Below are positions 23,140 to 35,827 of a stretch of 64,000 nucleotides of DNA, one piece after another. A program made the position numbers and the translations under genes. Origin of the DNA: Vandiemenella viatica (lineage: Eukaryota; Arthropoda; Insecta; Orthoptera; Morabidae); contig JARYHS010009186.1 of NCBI GenBank assembly GCA_031002005.1, forward strand, positions 100,535,992 through 100,599,991, given 5' to 3'. The notes under the pieces are model-generated. The model did not search any database and was not told the origin of the DNA. It saw only the letters and a program-made list of their open reading frames with translations. How positions within the stretch are numbered: the first letter of the stretch is position 1; each line of letters starts with the position of its first letter.

Positions 23140-26100
23140 CATGGAAGAAAAACACGTAAACCAGCAGTATTACATGAAAATTTTGTTTTCTTTTCTTTGA
23201 AATGGAATTAACTAAAGTGATTAACATTTTTTCACAACTAGTTCTTCAAAATAATACGCAGTTAACATTTTAAAGATAAAAATATGAGTTTTGACAATCG
23301 GTAGTTGAAATCATCATTCAAATAAGTTTTCATTTTATGTATATATAAATAAATAATCCAAAAATTTTTGACCGCAGCATTGGCAGTGTTACTCTGAATC
23401 TCGATCTGATTTCTTAGAGTGAAGATGGTAGTCTCAGGCTAATCAAGTATGTTTGCTACAATTACTTTATTTTCATGGTAGCAAACAAAACAAGTCATCT
23501 CTTATTTCTATTTTGTGAGAGTTTTTGTCTAAGCATGGAAAGATCAATCCAGTATACATGATTAATGGAAGGTTATGAGAAAATGAGTAATTCACAACAG
23601 AGTGGGAAACTTAATGTATGCAATGCCATAAAATCTTATAGTCTGTATGTTATTGCTACAATAGCTGAGTATGTCATTCAAGGATAGACAAAGCCAATTC
23701 CACAATAATATACTAACAAAATACATCAGCATGCAAAAATCAGTGTATGTTGTAATTTTCAAAAGAAAATGTATTTTGTGTTATGGATGCAATTATATAA
23801 CCATTAAATGTCTACCAGAGAATAACAGTAAATATTTACTTTCCAGTGAATCAGACCCACTTAATAATATGCACCAATGTCCCAAATAACTGTTGCATAG
23901 TAAGAAATGTCATTCTGCTTAAGTATTCATTAAAATTGTATCAAATAGTTAATTTGGAAACAAAATTATTAAATTCAAAATTTTATTTCACTCTTCTGGC
24001 TGAATGGTATATTACATGTTAATACCAGACACAATCAAAAATTTGTCTAATTTTTTGTTCCTTTCCTCAATGTGAAAGTGGACACTTGAGAGTAACAATT
24101 AGAAATGACAAAGCCTGCAATAATAATGTTACTAGTGAACTACAGAAACAAATCTACAGATTTTGGCAACTTAATATAGATTATCATGCCAAAAATAGTT
24201 AAAGATTAAAGAATGTGGAACAGTGAAAATTTCTCCAGTGGTTGCAGAGTTTATTTCAGGGATAAAGAAGGAAATTTATACTGTTTAGCAAAGAGTAGTA
24301 CAGTATTCTGGTGTTCATAAATCACAGTCATGAGTTCATAGGGGTATATCACTGAAGATTGCTTGTCAGAGAGGAAGAATTTAAATTCACATTCAGAGCA
24401 GACATTGCCAGGTGTATTGAAAAGGAAATAAGATCAACAACATCTGCAAAATCCTTAGTGAAGGAAGGTGGCCTTATAAAAGTAGCAGGTCAGAGCAAAA
24501 AGTAACAAGAATTGGATATTTTCCTGAAAAAAAAATTAAATTTGGAGATGGTTCCAAGTTTTCAAGAGAGAAATAAGTAATGATCATGAAGCAGTTATCA
24601 AGGTAGTAAGAGAGTTAACTAAACAAGTAATAGTTAGCCTAAAACTGGTTTTAGGGTGTAATTATAAAAAAGGCACATATTTCCATACCAAAGATGCATT
24701 TCAGGAAAGGGTTTAATACTGTTATCTTCAGTTTAGTGAAGATGAAGTGGAAACAGTATATGGAGATGATAAACAGGGAAGAAACAATTATTCCAAAGCA
24801 ATAAATGCATAATATAATAAGGTAGTCATAAAGAAAATGAGGTTGATAGGAAACAGAAGGGCAGCAGAGAACAGTTGAACCAAGTGTTGTGGATAAAAAG
24901 GCTTTCCAAAACTAATAAAAGGGGGTTAACCTAAAGCTCCTATCATTGAAAAATCAATAAAAACATAATATTAATTATAAAGGACTTAACAATGAAAAAT
25001 TAAACCAACATTGTAAAAATATGTCAAACATAAAAATCATAATTTTAAGGTGTGAATTATGCCAGTTTGATTTCTATTGGTAGTACTATTAAAAATAATC
25101 ATTTTGATATCACGTTTATGTAGTCTGAAAATTTTACTAAACAAGCTAGAGCCATTTTACCATTGGCTTAATGGAAAAACATTAAATGTTAAAAAGTAAA
25201 TTAATTAAATACATAATTCAAATTGAACTAGAAAATACAGTAGATATTCAGCATTTGTAGACAGATTCTGACAAAAATTTTAAGTATCTTTTTTAGAAGG
25301 AGAAAGAAAATAATTTTTCTAAATGAACTAGTGAGGAAGCTGAAAATATGCTCAAATGATGGAAACATCCATATACTACATGGCTCCATCTAGGTTGGAG
25401 GAAGGGATTGGATAGAAAACTATGCTGGGCTTCATGGGCAAAAAGGGGGGTCCAAGCCAACCCATGTAGCTTTTCATTTATATTATTTGTCACTGTTAAA
25501 AAAAGTTACAGAGCACACAACAGCACATAAATATTTATTTCCATCATTTATCTCCATATTGTCAGGAACTAGCTTGTCAATGGGAGTTAACACTAACAGC
25601 TTAGTCTGAACTTTGACCGTAACGTTGCCTAATGATAACAGAGTGTTATTAAAGCCAGTCACCAAACTAATTCAATCACTCATGAAAGTTATGTTCAAAT
25701 GTAAGTAACTGTAGCCTCAAATAAATTTAACCATCACTGTATTCTGTTAGAAAAATTTATGAATCCACAAATCCAGTCAGTAGGCATCAGAAATATTCTC
25801 CAAAATTAAATGAAACGAGCAAGCCCAACTTTCCTCAACCCCTAACTGATTACAGTTACATGAGGATCTAGCAATTAAGAAACATGCTCCATAAAATGTC
25901 TAAGATTGCTGCCGAAGAAAGCACTTTCACATATCGCCTCGATTTTTTCCACCACTACATATCACACCCAACCACTGGTCAAGCCGATGTGGTGATGGCC
26001 CAAGCACTCACACAATCAACTGGCGATTTCTCCCTCCGAATATGACACATTTACAGTCCTGGCCTGTGTTGTGCAATAATACCAGAACTTTCAAATAATC

Positions 26101-27570
26101 CAAAACTTTGCCAAAATCATTTTTCTTCCAATTGGGTTGAAATTTTTATAGTGTGTAGTTCCATGTAAAAATGGATACTAATGAAAATTTTTCTTTCTCC
26201 AATCATTCAGCCATAAAAAAATATTATATAAATAGTACCAAAAATTTACTCTTACTCTTAAGGTATTATAACTATCAATCTGGAAGCAGTTTTGGAATGA
26301 TTTGCACCTCCTCTATCTTGTAGTGTAAAAACTGGGTTATCTTTAAATGTTTAACTAGGTAAAAAATACTAAAAATTCTTTATCTCTGAAAATATCAAAA
26401 CTACAAGTTTAAAATATGTTCCAAAAGTTTCTATATTAAATTTTCTATATGACAGTGATACTGCTCAATTACAGTAATACTTCTTTAATCATTTTCTGAT
26501 TAATTCAAAATTTCATTTTTCTTCAAGAATTTATCCCACCAAATTGTTAAAATAAGAATTGAGATATTTCTGAAGTTTATGAATTTATTTATTTTTTCGG
26601 ATTTTAGCCAAACTATTGAATGCATTTAGAAATTAATTCATACAGGATGCTCAGAATAAATTCTTCTTTCATTTAAATGGCCTTGCTGAACCCCTAATTT
26701 TCTAAAACATCCCTTAAATTTTAACTATTCTTCCCAAACTTTGTTACTATATGTAGTAAAAAATTATGCTTTTTCTGAGCTATGAATCGAACTTCTACCT
26801 TTAAAAAATTGACTAGGAAATTTTAAACTGTCTCTTGCATTATATGATTTTGTAAAATACTCAATGTATTAAGTCTTACAACTTTTCAGGAAAAATTCGT
26901 AGCTGGTAAGGTACATACTTCCTTTGACTATACATGGCCTAAAGTAGCTGTGAAAATGAATATAACATTTTCTTTTACGAAATAGTCTGAACTCCATTAT
27001 ATAACAAAAACCATATTACATTTTGACTTAATTTGACTGTTTATCTCTAGTTAACCCTTTAAATACTTAAAAAAATTACTTCTGAACTTAATATTCAATA
27101 GAATTGGAGTTAACTCGATAATCTTTCAACAAATTTGTTAATGGAATAACAAAATTTAGGTTATCTTACAATATGCAATTTTGGATAGTTTGGCAATGAA
27201 AACCGTGCAAAAAGTCTTCTGAGATAACTAAGGAAAAAACTACATGCAATGTGGAAAAAGGGGGGAGGGAGCAGAGACTATAACCATGTGAGGCTACATG
27301 ACTGGAGGAGGGGGGGAAGGAGGGTTCATAAGAGGCCAAAATGGAGCTACATAGTTTATGGACACTCCCCCAAAAAATGCAATAATAATAATACAATAAA
27401 AGGTTAACAAGTTTGATATTTAAGGGTGAAAACTGGATTTTCATATTTAACCAATTAGTAGTGACCCGAATATGTGTAACATTCAGAAATCAGTAACTCC
27501 TAAAAAACAGAATTTCAAATGTTGTCATAACTTAAAATACTCATAATAAATCACAATATATCAATTTTTA
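23140..27570. other. AT-rich intron sequence without recognisable genes
   Basis: This is the lower part of the 12.6-kb gap between two transporter exons. No transposase, RT, SINE box or convincing exon was recognised. A short missing transporter exon (encoding the residues after GRK) could lie here or up to 35.7 kb but could not be identified by eye. Confidence 0.4.
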
Positions 27571-27573
27571 ATA

Positions 27574-27930
27574 ATGGTAATGACATGCTAATGCGAATGA
27601 ATTTTGTTTTATTCTTTTGTCGTATGCATTTCACTCTATTTCCAGAGCATTATCAGCAACATCTATTTGGTATTTGTAAATTTAGTTAGTAACATTCCAT
27701 TTAAAAAGCAATACAAAGTTTAGTTGTAATTAATTTTTAGTTACATATAAAAGTGACATGTAAGTAAAAATTAATTTCAACTAAACTTTATATCATTTTT
27801 TAAATGGCATATTAATAACTAAATGTACAAACACTAAACAGATGTTGCTGATGATTCTCTGGAAATAGAGTGAAATGCATACAACAGAAGAATAAAGCAA
27901 AATTCAGTTGCATTGCCGTGTCATTGACCT
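27574..27930. repeat. 357-bp near-perfect palindrome (foldback element)
   Basis: The two halves are inverted copies of each other, about 175 bp each, with almost no spacer (centre near 27752). Matching words in order from the outside are AATGACA, TTTATTCTT, GTATGCATTTCACTCTATTT, CCAGAG, TCAGCAACATCT, CATTTAAAAA and AAAGTTTAGTTG. Identity of the arms is high, by eye in the high 80s percent. It has no coding capacity. It could be a foldback-type MITE or the product of an inverted duplication; no clear TSD was found. Confidence 0.8.
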
Positions 27931-28839
27931 TTATAAAAAACCGATTACCTTGCAATTGAAGAAATGGCCCGCAACATCCAGTAATTAATTATAATATAGT
28001 TTCAAGGAAATCAGATTAATAATAGTATAACATGAGAATCAGGAACTTTTAAACTTTACAGGAGGATGAATGTTAAGCATGGGAAAACAACAATAATCCC
28101 AGAGGATTTAAGCCAGAGAGTATATAAAGTTGCCTTTTTCTTGCCTCTTGGGAGTTGCTTACCATTTTTCAAAGATTTAGGTCAAACCATCACTATTCAT
28201 TAGTCTAAGTACTGGTTATGTTTGTGGTTTAAACTCAGGAGTTAGTTTTTTTGATGGTGGCATAATTTTATGTAATGATAGTGGATGGGGACTGGATTGT
28301 AAACAGGTATTGAGGGATTTGTACAAAATGTTTTGATTGATAATGCAACATAGAATTAAGGAAAAGGATAGAGAAATAATGGTTTTGCAGTGGTTTTTAA
28401 AGGGATTAGGAACTGATAGTTGGAGACCTTAAATTAAATACACCAATGTAACATTTGATAGGAACCACATTAGAGCAGAACACACTGGTCAGGTGGTAAG
28501 GAGAGATTTCATAATCTTTAGTTCATTGGAGAGGGTGGTGTGGTAATATACTAAAGAACTGATGTTACTTGGTCAGACCACTGCTTGAGTATAGTGAAGT
28601 ATTATGGGTACCACATAATGTATGAGGGTGGTTTTCAAAGCTCAAAGAATTACCATCACAATGAGGTTCGCACATAATAATACATCAACCTGTAGGAGAA
28701 AATATATGAGGCTTCAGTGCTCTGCATAATGATCTGCAGATATTTCTTTGTTGTTGATCCAGTATAGTAATTTGTGAAGATGGAAAAAATCAATATGCAA
28801 GCAGTAATTACTTTCGAAAGAAAGATATGAAACGAAAGG

Positions 28840-29460
28840 AAATTCATATTAATTTTCAGAACCTACTGGGGAAATTTGCTCATTCATATTCAACTGTTTC
28901 CAAGTGGCCAAATGAATTTAAATTTGGGTGGGACAGCTTAGATGATGACCACATAGTGGTCAGCCAAGATGTGCCACTGCCAACGATGATGGAGGATATC
29001 TGACTGAAAGTGCGATAAATTGCTGAATCTCTGAGGATGTCATTTGGACGGGCATATCATGTTTTAAAAGTGGAATTATATGCTATATGGGTGCAGCAAC
29101 TCTTAACACTGGAACATTAACATATCAGAGTGGAAATTTCCAAACAATGTTGACACATTTTCAGAGAAACCAACCAGATTTAGTGTGCCAGTTTGTGAGT
29201 ACAGATCAAATTTGGGTCCATTACTACACCCCAGAGACAAAACAACAGTCAAAAGCAGTGGAAACATATTGAATCAACACTGTTGATTCACAACAACCGA
29301 AAAAAGCAAAGGCAATTCAGTCAAGCGGAAAGGTTATGGTGTCAGCTTTCTGGAATATGAAAACTATTCTGTTGATAGATGATCTTTCCACTGATCAAAC
29401 AATTATTGGATAGTACTGTGCTAACTTTGTGGACAATGGGAGATACTATACTAGTCTTTT
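28840..29460 (+). mobile_element. mariner-family transposase remnant
   Basis: Plus-strand fragments match mariner transposase in order. The second HTH region reads HSYSTVSKWPNEFKFGWDSL near 28885-28945. A decayed linker follows, then FVSTDQIWVHYYTPETKQQS at 29192-29250, where the mariner consensus has T-DETW-HYYTPE, so the second catalytic aspartate region is damaged (DETW to DQIW). Then come KAKAIQSSGKVMVSAFWNMK-like sequence near 29300-29360 and a truncated end near 29455. Stops are present. The RTE LINE begins immediately downstream. Confidence 0.75.
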
Positions 29461-29469
29461 CAAACCAAC

Positions 29470-32400
29470 CTCTCCTTCATGTGGTGCACCCTGTTTGCAT
29501 GGACGAGGCTCTGGCAACAGAAAGATTCTTGGTATAAGGAGTCGCCCACAGCTTGCCAACGGCCTCTGAAAGCAGGGCGGAAGAGCAGGGAGTGGTCTGG
29601 GGCAACCTCTTACCCTTGAGGCTGGAAAGGGCCCCTAAAGTTGGATGAATCAGAAATGATTAATGGCATGGGGATGCAGAAGTGCATTAAAGACCCTAAG
29701 GGTGTCCAGAATACATGGAATCCTCTCAAATTACATATATCATGATGGCTTCTTCCTGTGTAAAATAGTCCCCCAATCGGATCTCTGGGTGGGGAATGCT
29801 CAGGGTGGAGTCATCAGAATGGATAGAAACATTCTATGAGTCATACTGTGGAATAATAATAAAAGTCTGAATAGGGCAGGTGGAACGACTTAAGTTAGAT
29901 GTTGTTGGGATTAGTGGAATTAAATGGAAGGACGCACAGGTTTTCTGGTCTGGGGAACACAGGATAATTAGCACACAAGCTGTCAAAGGAGTCACTGGTG
30001 TAGGATTTGTAATGAATAAGAGGGCAGGGAAACGGGTGAGTTATTATGAACAGTTTAGTGACAGAATTATTTTGATGAGGTTAGAAACTAAGCCCGCGCC
30101 AACCATGTTAGTACAATTTATATGCCAATATCACAGGAGGATGAATGATGATGAAATAGGGAAAATATATGCCAAAATTGAAGACTTAATCCAATATGTG
30201 AAGGGGCAGGAAAATTTAATAATCATGGGTGATTGGAATGTGATAGTGGGAGAAGGAAAGGAGGGGACTACTGTAGGAAGTTTTGGTCTAGAAGAAAGAA
30301 ATGAGTGTGTAAGACTTAGATGTGCACTGGGGTGGGTGCACAAAGCTTGTGTCATAACTCTAACTGTGTGTAGCCTTGGATTTTACAGTTCTGACTTTAT
30401 AATAGTAACCAGGCCACCACTTAGACATTTTCCCCAAAAAGCAAAGGAAAGGTGAAAGTTAAAATGATTTTCATGAGTCCATTGTTATTTGAATAACTAT
30501 ACTCTTCAGATTTGACAAAGTCAAAAACTGTACAGGTGATAAGACAATGTCACAGAAGAAAAGTTTACAAGTTCGATTAACCGTCCGATCCAGACCACAC
30601 CCCAGTGTTCAAAGTTTAATCTTTTAGTTGGAGAAATCTAATAAAAGAGAATCACACGCTCCCATTGTTCAAATGTTTGTTTAATGCCGAATTTAAACAA
30701 TCCTGAGGCCCCACTTGGCGAAATACTATTTTAACTGCATTGTATGAAAACCTAAATTTGCGAACCTACATTAGCCCAAAATAAAACTTTTGCACCGTAG
30801 TGCTTAATATGAAACTGACTAGCCTACTGAGGTACATGTTTTCCAGTTTGCAGTTCCTGGCAGACTGGGCAGCGACTAACTGAATGCATGAGTCTATATC
30901 ACATCTCGCTCCCCACTTCTCAAAGATTCCTGGTGACTCTGCTATCTCACGAACCATGGGAAAGGATTCTTTTCCTCATTCAGATGGGTAGTTTCTCGAA
31001 GGCTGATCAGATACCAAATCGCATGTCTAAAATCCTTGCATCATCTAATTTGACCTTGACAGTAAAAATAAACATATCTCTCTGAAATTTTACAAATCGT
31101 CAGATCTTGTAGCAAACATTAACTTTAGTTATTATGAAAAATTTCGTAACTTTAATAGTTTAGCTAAAAATAAATAATTTAGATACAAATTTTTAAAATC
31201 TCATTCCAGGCAAATGCTTGAGAATGTCGAAATTGAAAATACTATCTGAAAAACTGTAAAACTGGTTTCTTGCTTAAATTAACATAGAAACTGACTACAA
31301 AAATGGAATAAAATACAATATTATCCAATCTAACTTGTGGTTCTGAGAATAAAGTTTTGTCATGTAGTTACAAAATTTAACAGATACCTGACAAGTGATG
31401 GATCAGGTTGTTAGAATTTTGTGGAAGATATGAGCTAGTTGTGGCAAACACACTGTTTAAGAACAATGCAAGAAGGATATACACCTGGAAATGCCCTGGG
31501 GACACAGGCAGATATCAGCTAGATTATATCATGGTCAAAGACAGACTCAGGAATCAAGTTCTAGACTGTAAAGCGTACCCAGGAGCAGACATAGACTCTG
31601 ACCATAATTTGGTAGTAAAGAAGAGTAGGCTTAAATTCAAGCAAATAAGGAAGCAGTATAAGCAGAACAGATTGGAAGTAAATAAACTGAAACAATGTCG
31701 CATGAGAGAAAAACTTTCAAAAATGGTACATTTAGGTCTAAGAAGTAACTCTGAAAGGAGCTCAATGGAGGATAAATGGAATGCATTAAAGACTGAAATA
31801 ATTAAAGCTGGTAGAAAAATAGGTTAAGTAGATGTTGCATATAGCAAGATCAAATAGAATTTTTGAGAAATGAAGAAAAGAGGTGTGAACACTAAAGCTG
31901 CCATTGGGAAACCTCTTTTAAGCTCAGATGATAGAGCTAACCGATGGAAGGAATACATTGAGAAACTGTATGAAGGGGATGACTTGAACAACAGCATAAT
32001 AGAAAAGGAAGGTGATATCAACATTGATGACTTAGGAGATCCTGTATTGAGGACAGAATTTAATAAAGCTCTGAATGACTTGAAAGTGAACAAGGCATTT
32101 GGAATTGATGAGATCCCTGCAGAACTTCTTAAATCCCTAGGAGAAGAAAAAATCAAAATATTATTCAAGCTGATATCAAAAAGTTATGAAGCAGAAGAAA
32201 TTCCAACTAATTTTAATAAAAATATCATCTTCACACAAGTCGACAAATACGAAAATTATCACACCATTAGTCTAACATCACATGCTTCAAAATTAGTGAC
32301 CAGAATAATATACAGAAGAATGGAAAGAGTAGTAGAAGATATAGTGGGTGAAGATCAGTTTGGGTCCAGGAATAATTGTGGTACAAGGGAAACAATTCTG

Positions 32401-33420
32401 GCTTTAAGATTAATACTTGAAGGGTGGATCAAGAAAAATAAAGACACTTTTACGGTGTGTGTTGATTTAGTAAAAGCTTTTGTTATGTTAGGTGGGACAA
32501 GATGTTCAAATTTTAAAGAAGTCAGGTCTAAAGTATCAAGATAGAAGAATACTTTACAGATTATATAAGAATCAAGTGGCTATAGTAAAAGAAGAGAATC
32601 ATGAGAGACATACTTAAGTTAAAAAGGGTGTTAGAAGAAGGAATATAGAAAGTCAAAGAAAAATTTCCATGTGGCATAAGTGTCCAGGGAGAAAAAAAAA
32701 TAGTATGCTACGATTTGCTGTTGAACTTGTCTTGTTAGCAGAAAGGGCTGAGGATATTGAGAAGTTACTGAATGGCACGAACACAATACTGAAGGAAGAT
32801 TTTGGACTGAATATAAATCAAAGCAAGATGAATGTGATGAAATGTAGCAGAAATGATACAAATACCAGTAGATTAAATATAAAAATAGGATCGGATGCAA
32901 TAGGAGAAGTAAGTGAATTCTGTTAACTTGGGAAACAAAAATACAACTGATGGCCAAAGCAGGAATGATGCTAAAAGCAGAATAGCATTAGCAAAAAGAG
33001 CAAGAAAAAGAGAGATCTTTTAGTTTCAAATATTGATCTTGGAATAAGAAAGATATTTTTAAAACTATTTGTATGGAACACAGCACTTTATGGTAGTGAA
33101 ACATGGACTTTGAGGATACCAGAAAGAAAGAAAATTGAAGCATTTGAAATGTGGTGCTACATAAGAATGCTGAAAATTAAGTGGACAAATGAAGTAAGAA
33201 ATGAATGAGTTTTGGAAATGATGAGTCAGGAAACAAGTTTGTAGAAGAAGCTTACAGAAAGAAGAGACAGGCTGGTAGGTCATATTCTGAGACATGCTAG
33301 ACTGGTCAATTTGCTAATGGAGGGAACAATGGAAGGCAAGAAATGTAGAGGAATACAGAGATTAGAATATATGAAGCAGATAACAGATGATGTGTTTTGA
33401 CAAAACACTTACTCGCACAA
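29470..33420 (+). mobile_element. RTE-clade LINE, nearly full length but decayed and interrupted
   Basis: The APE endonuclease begins at 29880 (MERLKLDVVGISGIKWKDAQ) and includes IIMGDWNVIVGEG at 30220-30255. After an insertion at about 30310-31395 it resumes with LLEFCGRYELVVANTLF at 31408, YTWKCPGDTGRYQLDYIMV, and ends in the catalytic SDHNLV at 31595-31612. The RT follows: RWKEYIEKLYEGDD at 31940, NKAFGIDEIPAELLK at 32090, GEDQFGSRNNCGTRETI at 32348, VCVDLVKAF at 32455 (motif A), and MLRFAVELVLLAE at 32706, where the catalytic FADD box is mutated to FAVE. The C-terminal domain LYGSETWTL...FEMWCYIRMLKIKW...GHILRHARL lies at 33085-33300. This is the type often mis-annotated as craniofacial development protein 2-like. 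Frameshifts and the altered FADD box show it is dead. Confidence 0.88.
30310..31395. other. ~1.1-kb insertion splitting the RTE endonuclease
   Basis: The endonuclease reading stops matching after EERNECVR (about 30312) and resumes in register at RLLEFC (about 31403). The intervening DNA contains no recognisable protein. I could not find clear terminal repeats or a TSD, so its class is unknown. Confidence 0.55.
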
Positions 33421-34560
33421 GTGTTGTTGCCATGGCAAAAATAAATAAGTAAGGATACAAGTTGTTGTCATGCCCACCTTACCTTCCTGATTTGGTTTTG
33501 TCAGACTACTTCTCTTCTCCAAGCTCAAAATTTTTTCTCAGTGGACAGAGATTCTCTTGAAACAAAGAACTGACAGCCAAAGTTTATAGGTATTTTACAG
33601 GCCTCGAGGAATCTAATTTTTGTGATGGGCTCAAAGTATTGCTGGAGCATCAGAATTAGTATACAAGGAGACATTAAAAAATAAAGAAGTTTTACTGAAT
33701 AAAGTCATTTCTTTCTATTCTGTTCCAAGATCTTTCAAAACACCCCTGTATATCAGATATATGGTTTGAAGGGTGTGCACAGGAGAGCAGATGTCATTGG
33801 CATAACATTAGGGTGGCACAATAGTCAAAACACCATGAACCTCCAGCCAGAGGGAGCCCTTGGTTACCAACTGATGGGAGCCTCCTACTGAAGGCCCAAG
33901 ATGACAAAAAATAAGCCATCCATTGCCAGTAAACTGGGTGTACTGGTTTGTCCCCCCCCCCCCCCCTCTCTAGCTGCAGCACTGATGGAGGACCCCATCT
34001 GAGATAAATTTTCAATGGACCTCAGTGGTATAGTAATGCTACTGACAGATGTATTTGTTTCCTTATATTTCCCACAAAACAAAATCAGAATCTGGTATCT
34101 GATGTAGTCTTCAAGGGTTTGCAGCGAAATGGTATAAAACCGAGTTGGGAAAATCTCTGTTCATAGAAACTGAAAAAGTAGCTGGTTTCAGAGTCATATG
34201 ATGATAGGTGGCAGAATAAGAGAGTTCTGGAATTGTTAATGTTTGTATTGGAAGTTAGGCTTGGATGAATATTGGTAGAACTCTGAGGAGTAGTACATCA
34301 AAGGGAAGTAATGACCCTGACCTCAAACTGGTATTTGATTTAATAGATAAAAGAGGGGTTAAATTTTCTTTTGTCTGGAATATGTTTCCAAAAGAAATGT
34401 TGATAAATTTACATGAAACAAAAAGAATTTAACATTAAAATTCATTAAGGGCTAAAGTAGATGTTGGGGAAATTGCATTCAAAGAATATAAAACAACTTA
34501 ATTATGAAATGAAAAGTAGTTGCGTACAGCAGCAATCACAAATGAACATTACTGAATTAT
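33420..34560. other. intronic stretch without recognisable gene
   Basis: Nothing coding was recognised. A run of C at about 33952-33966 is the only distinctive low-complexity item. Confidence 0.4.
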
Positions 34561-34568
34561 TAAAATCA

Positions 34569-35194
34569 TGCAGTGAAGTCTTCTCAGGTGTACCAACAGA
34601 TTGCATTTGAAAACACAATATTTCTATGACTATCTCCACCATCTTCCTCAGATGTGGAGACCTCTGTACTGGTTGGCTGACACACAGATACTGAGATAGC
34701 TCAGGTACCGCACATCCTTATATAGACAACATCTCTGTCTGTGGCCAGCACCCAGCAGCTGGCATAGCTATGGCAACTGGACAGAGGTACAATGTTCTCT
34801 GCAGATTTTTTCTAAGGCTGGTTTCAGTGCCTTCTTAAGACATAGCCCACTGTCTCTACTGAATGTATCGGCCACCTGCATTTTGATCACTTCCTTGATT
34901 ATGGATTCCCAAATATGTGAAATCCTAACCAGTATGCTAACATCATTGAAGACTAATATGTCGCCATGGTCGTACATGTACTTGGTAATTGCTGATTTGC
35001 TCTATTCTCATAGGCGGGCCACAGACAGAGCCATTTTGTGTATAAGGTGGTGCAGCACTTGAGCTGCCTCAATATCTGTGGGTCAGTTGACCAGTACAGA
35101 CGTCTCCACAACTGTGGAAGACAGCACAGCTAGTTGTCAAAATATTGTGTTTTCACAACACAATCTGGCGGTGCACCTGTGAAGACTTCATTGC
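34569..35194 (-). mobile_element. Penelope-like element 3' fragment between inverted repeats
   Basis: The minus-strand core (35010-34770) encodes the end of a GIY-YIG-bearing Penelope protein: a decayed SAITKYMYDHGDILVFNDV block, then ILVRISHIWESIIKEVIKMQ and FSRDSGLCLKKALKPALEKI. This corresponds to the conserved R-x-x-x-x-W-x-x-x-x-K-E-A-x-E-I and N-R-D-x-G tail. Flanking it are inverted arms, 34569-34682 and 35089-35194, about 75 percent identical by eye (both contain TGAAGTCTTC, CAGGTG, AAAACACAATATTT and GTGGAGAC). Such inverted terminal segments are typical of Penelope insertions. Confidence 0.65.
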
Positions 35195-35302
35195 AATAAT
35201 ACACCAGGAAAGTCTCCTTTCTTATATTAAAATCATAGTAAAACTGATTCAGTTGTTTTAGAAAAAAATAAATTAAATACACATAATTATATATAAGATA
35301 TA

Positions 35303-35390
35303 AGATGGCGGCAACGAATCTAGTCGCCGAAATATCGTGTGACAATGCACTCTTGACTCGGCTAGTCACCTGAGAGCAGTTTATATACAC
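35303..35390 (+). repeat. Penelope-type terminal fragment
   Basis: GATGGCGGCAACGAAT...GTCGCCGAAATATCGTG followed by GACTCGGCTAGTCACCTGAGA parallels the snapback arms at 14951-15137 (GACCGCCGAAACGTCGTGG...ACTCGGCTAGCTACCCGAGA). The two loci therefore carry related Penelope end sequences. Confidence 0.5.
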
Positions 35391-35723
35391 ATAATTATGT
35401 TTTTAGTTGTTTTGAGAAGCTTAAGTCACAAAATAACAACATAATAATAATAATATGTTAATCAGTTTACTTTTAAATTCTTAGGAAGATTTTAAAAAAT
35501 GATTTAATAAAAATACACTATCATGTAGGTGTTATTTGGTGATACTATGTCAGACAAACAAAATAAAATGAGTTTGTAAAAGTTTGTTTTAACAATAATA
35601 ATTAAACTATAATTTATATTGTGTTATTAAATGAGGCAGATACATAAAATACTCATCAATTCCTTTTCATTATACAAAATTTATTGTACTGATATTTCTA
35701 ATTGGAGACTCACCCATTGTTAC

Positions 35724-35827
35724 TTTCTCCCAAGAATATTCACAAAGAAACTGGCACTTAGGAAAAATATTCCTTGTGAAGCAGCTATGATCATATTGTT
35801 TATGTACACAGAGCTTTTTGTCATACC
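35724..35827 (-). CDS. SV2-like MFS transporter exon (TM8-TM9 region)
   Basis: The acceptor is GATTTTCTCTTCAG before 35827 and the donor is GGGAGAAA|GTAACA at 35724. The exon encodes 34 codons, GMTKSSVYINNMIIAASQGI and FFLSASFFVNILGR, plus AA of a split codon, expected to be the K of G-R-K. VY-N-x-M-I-I...x-V-N-x-L-G-R-K is the hallmark of TM8-TM9 in SV2-like transporters. The start is in phase 0, matching the phase-0 end of the exon at 58763. The 23-kb intron before it is packed with transposons. Confidence 0.88.
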
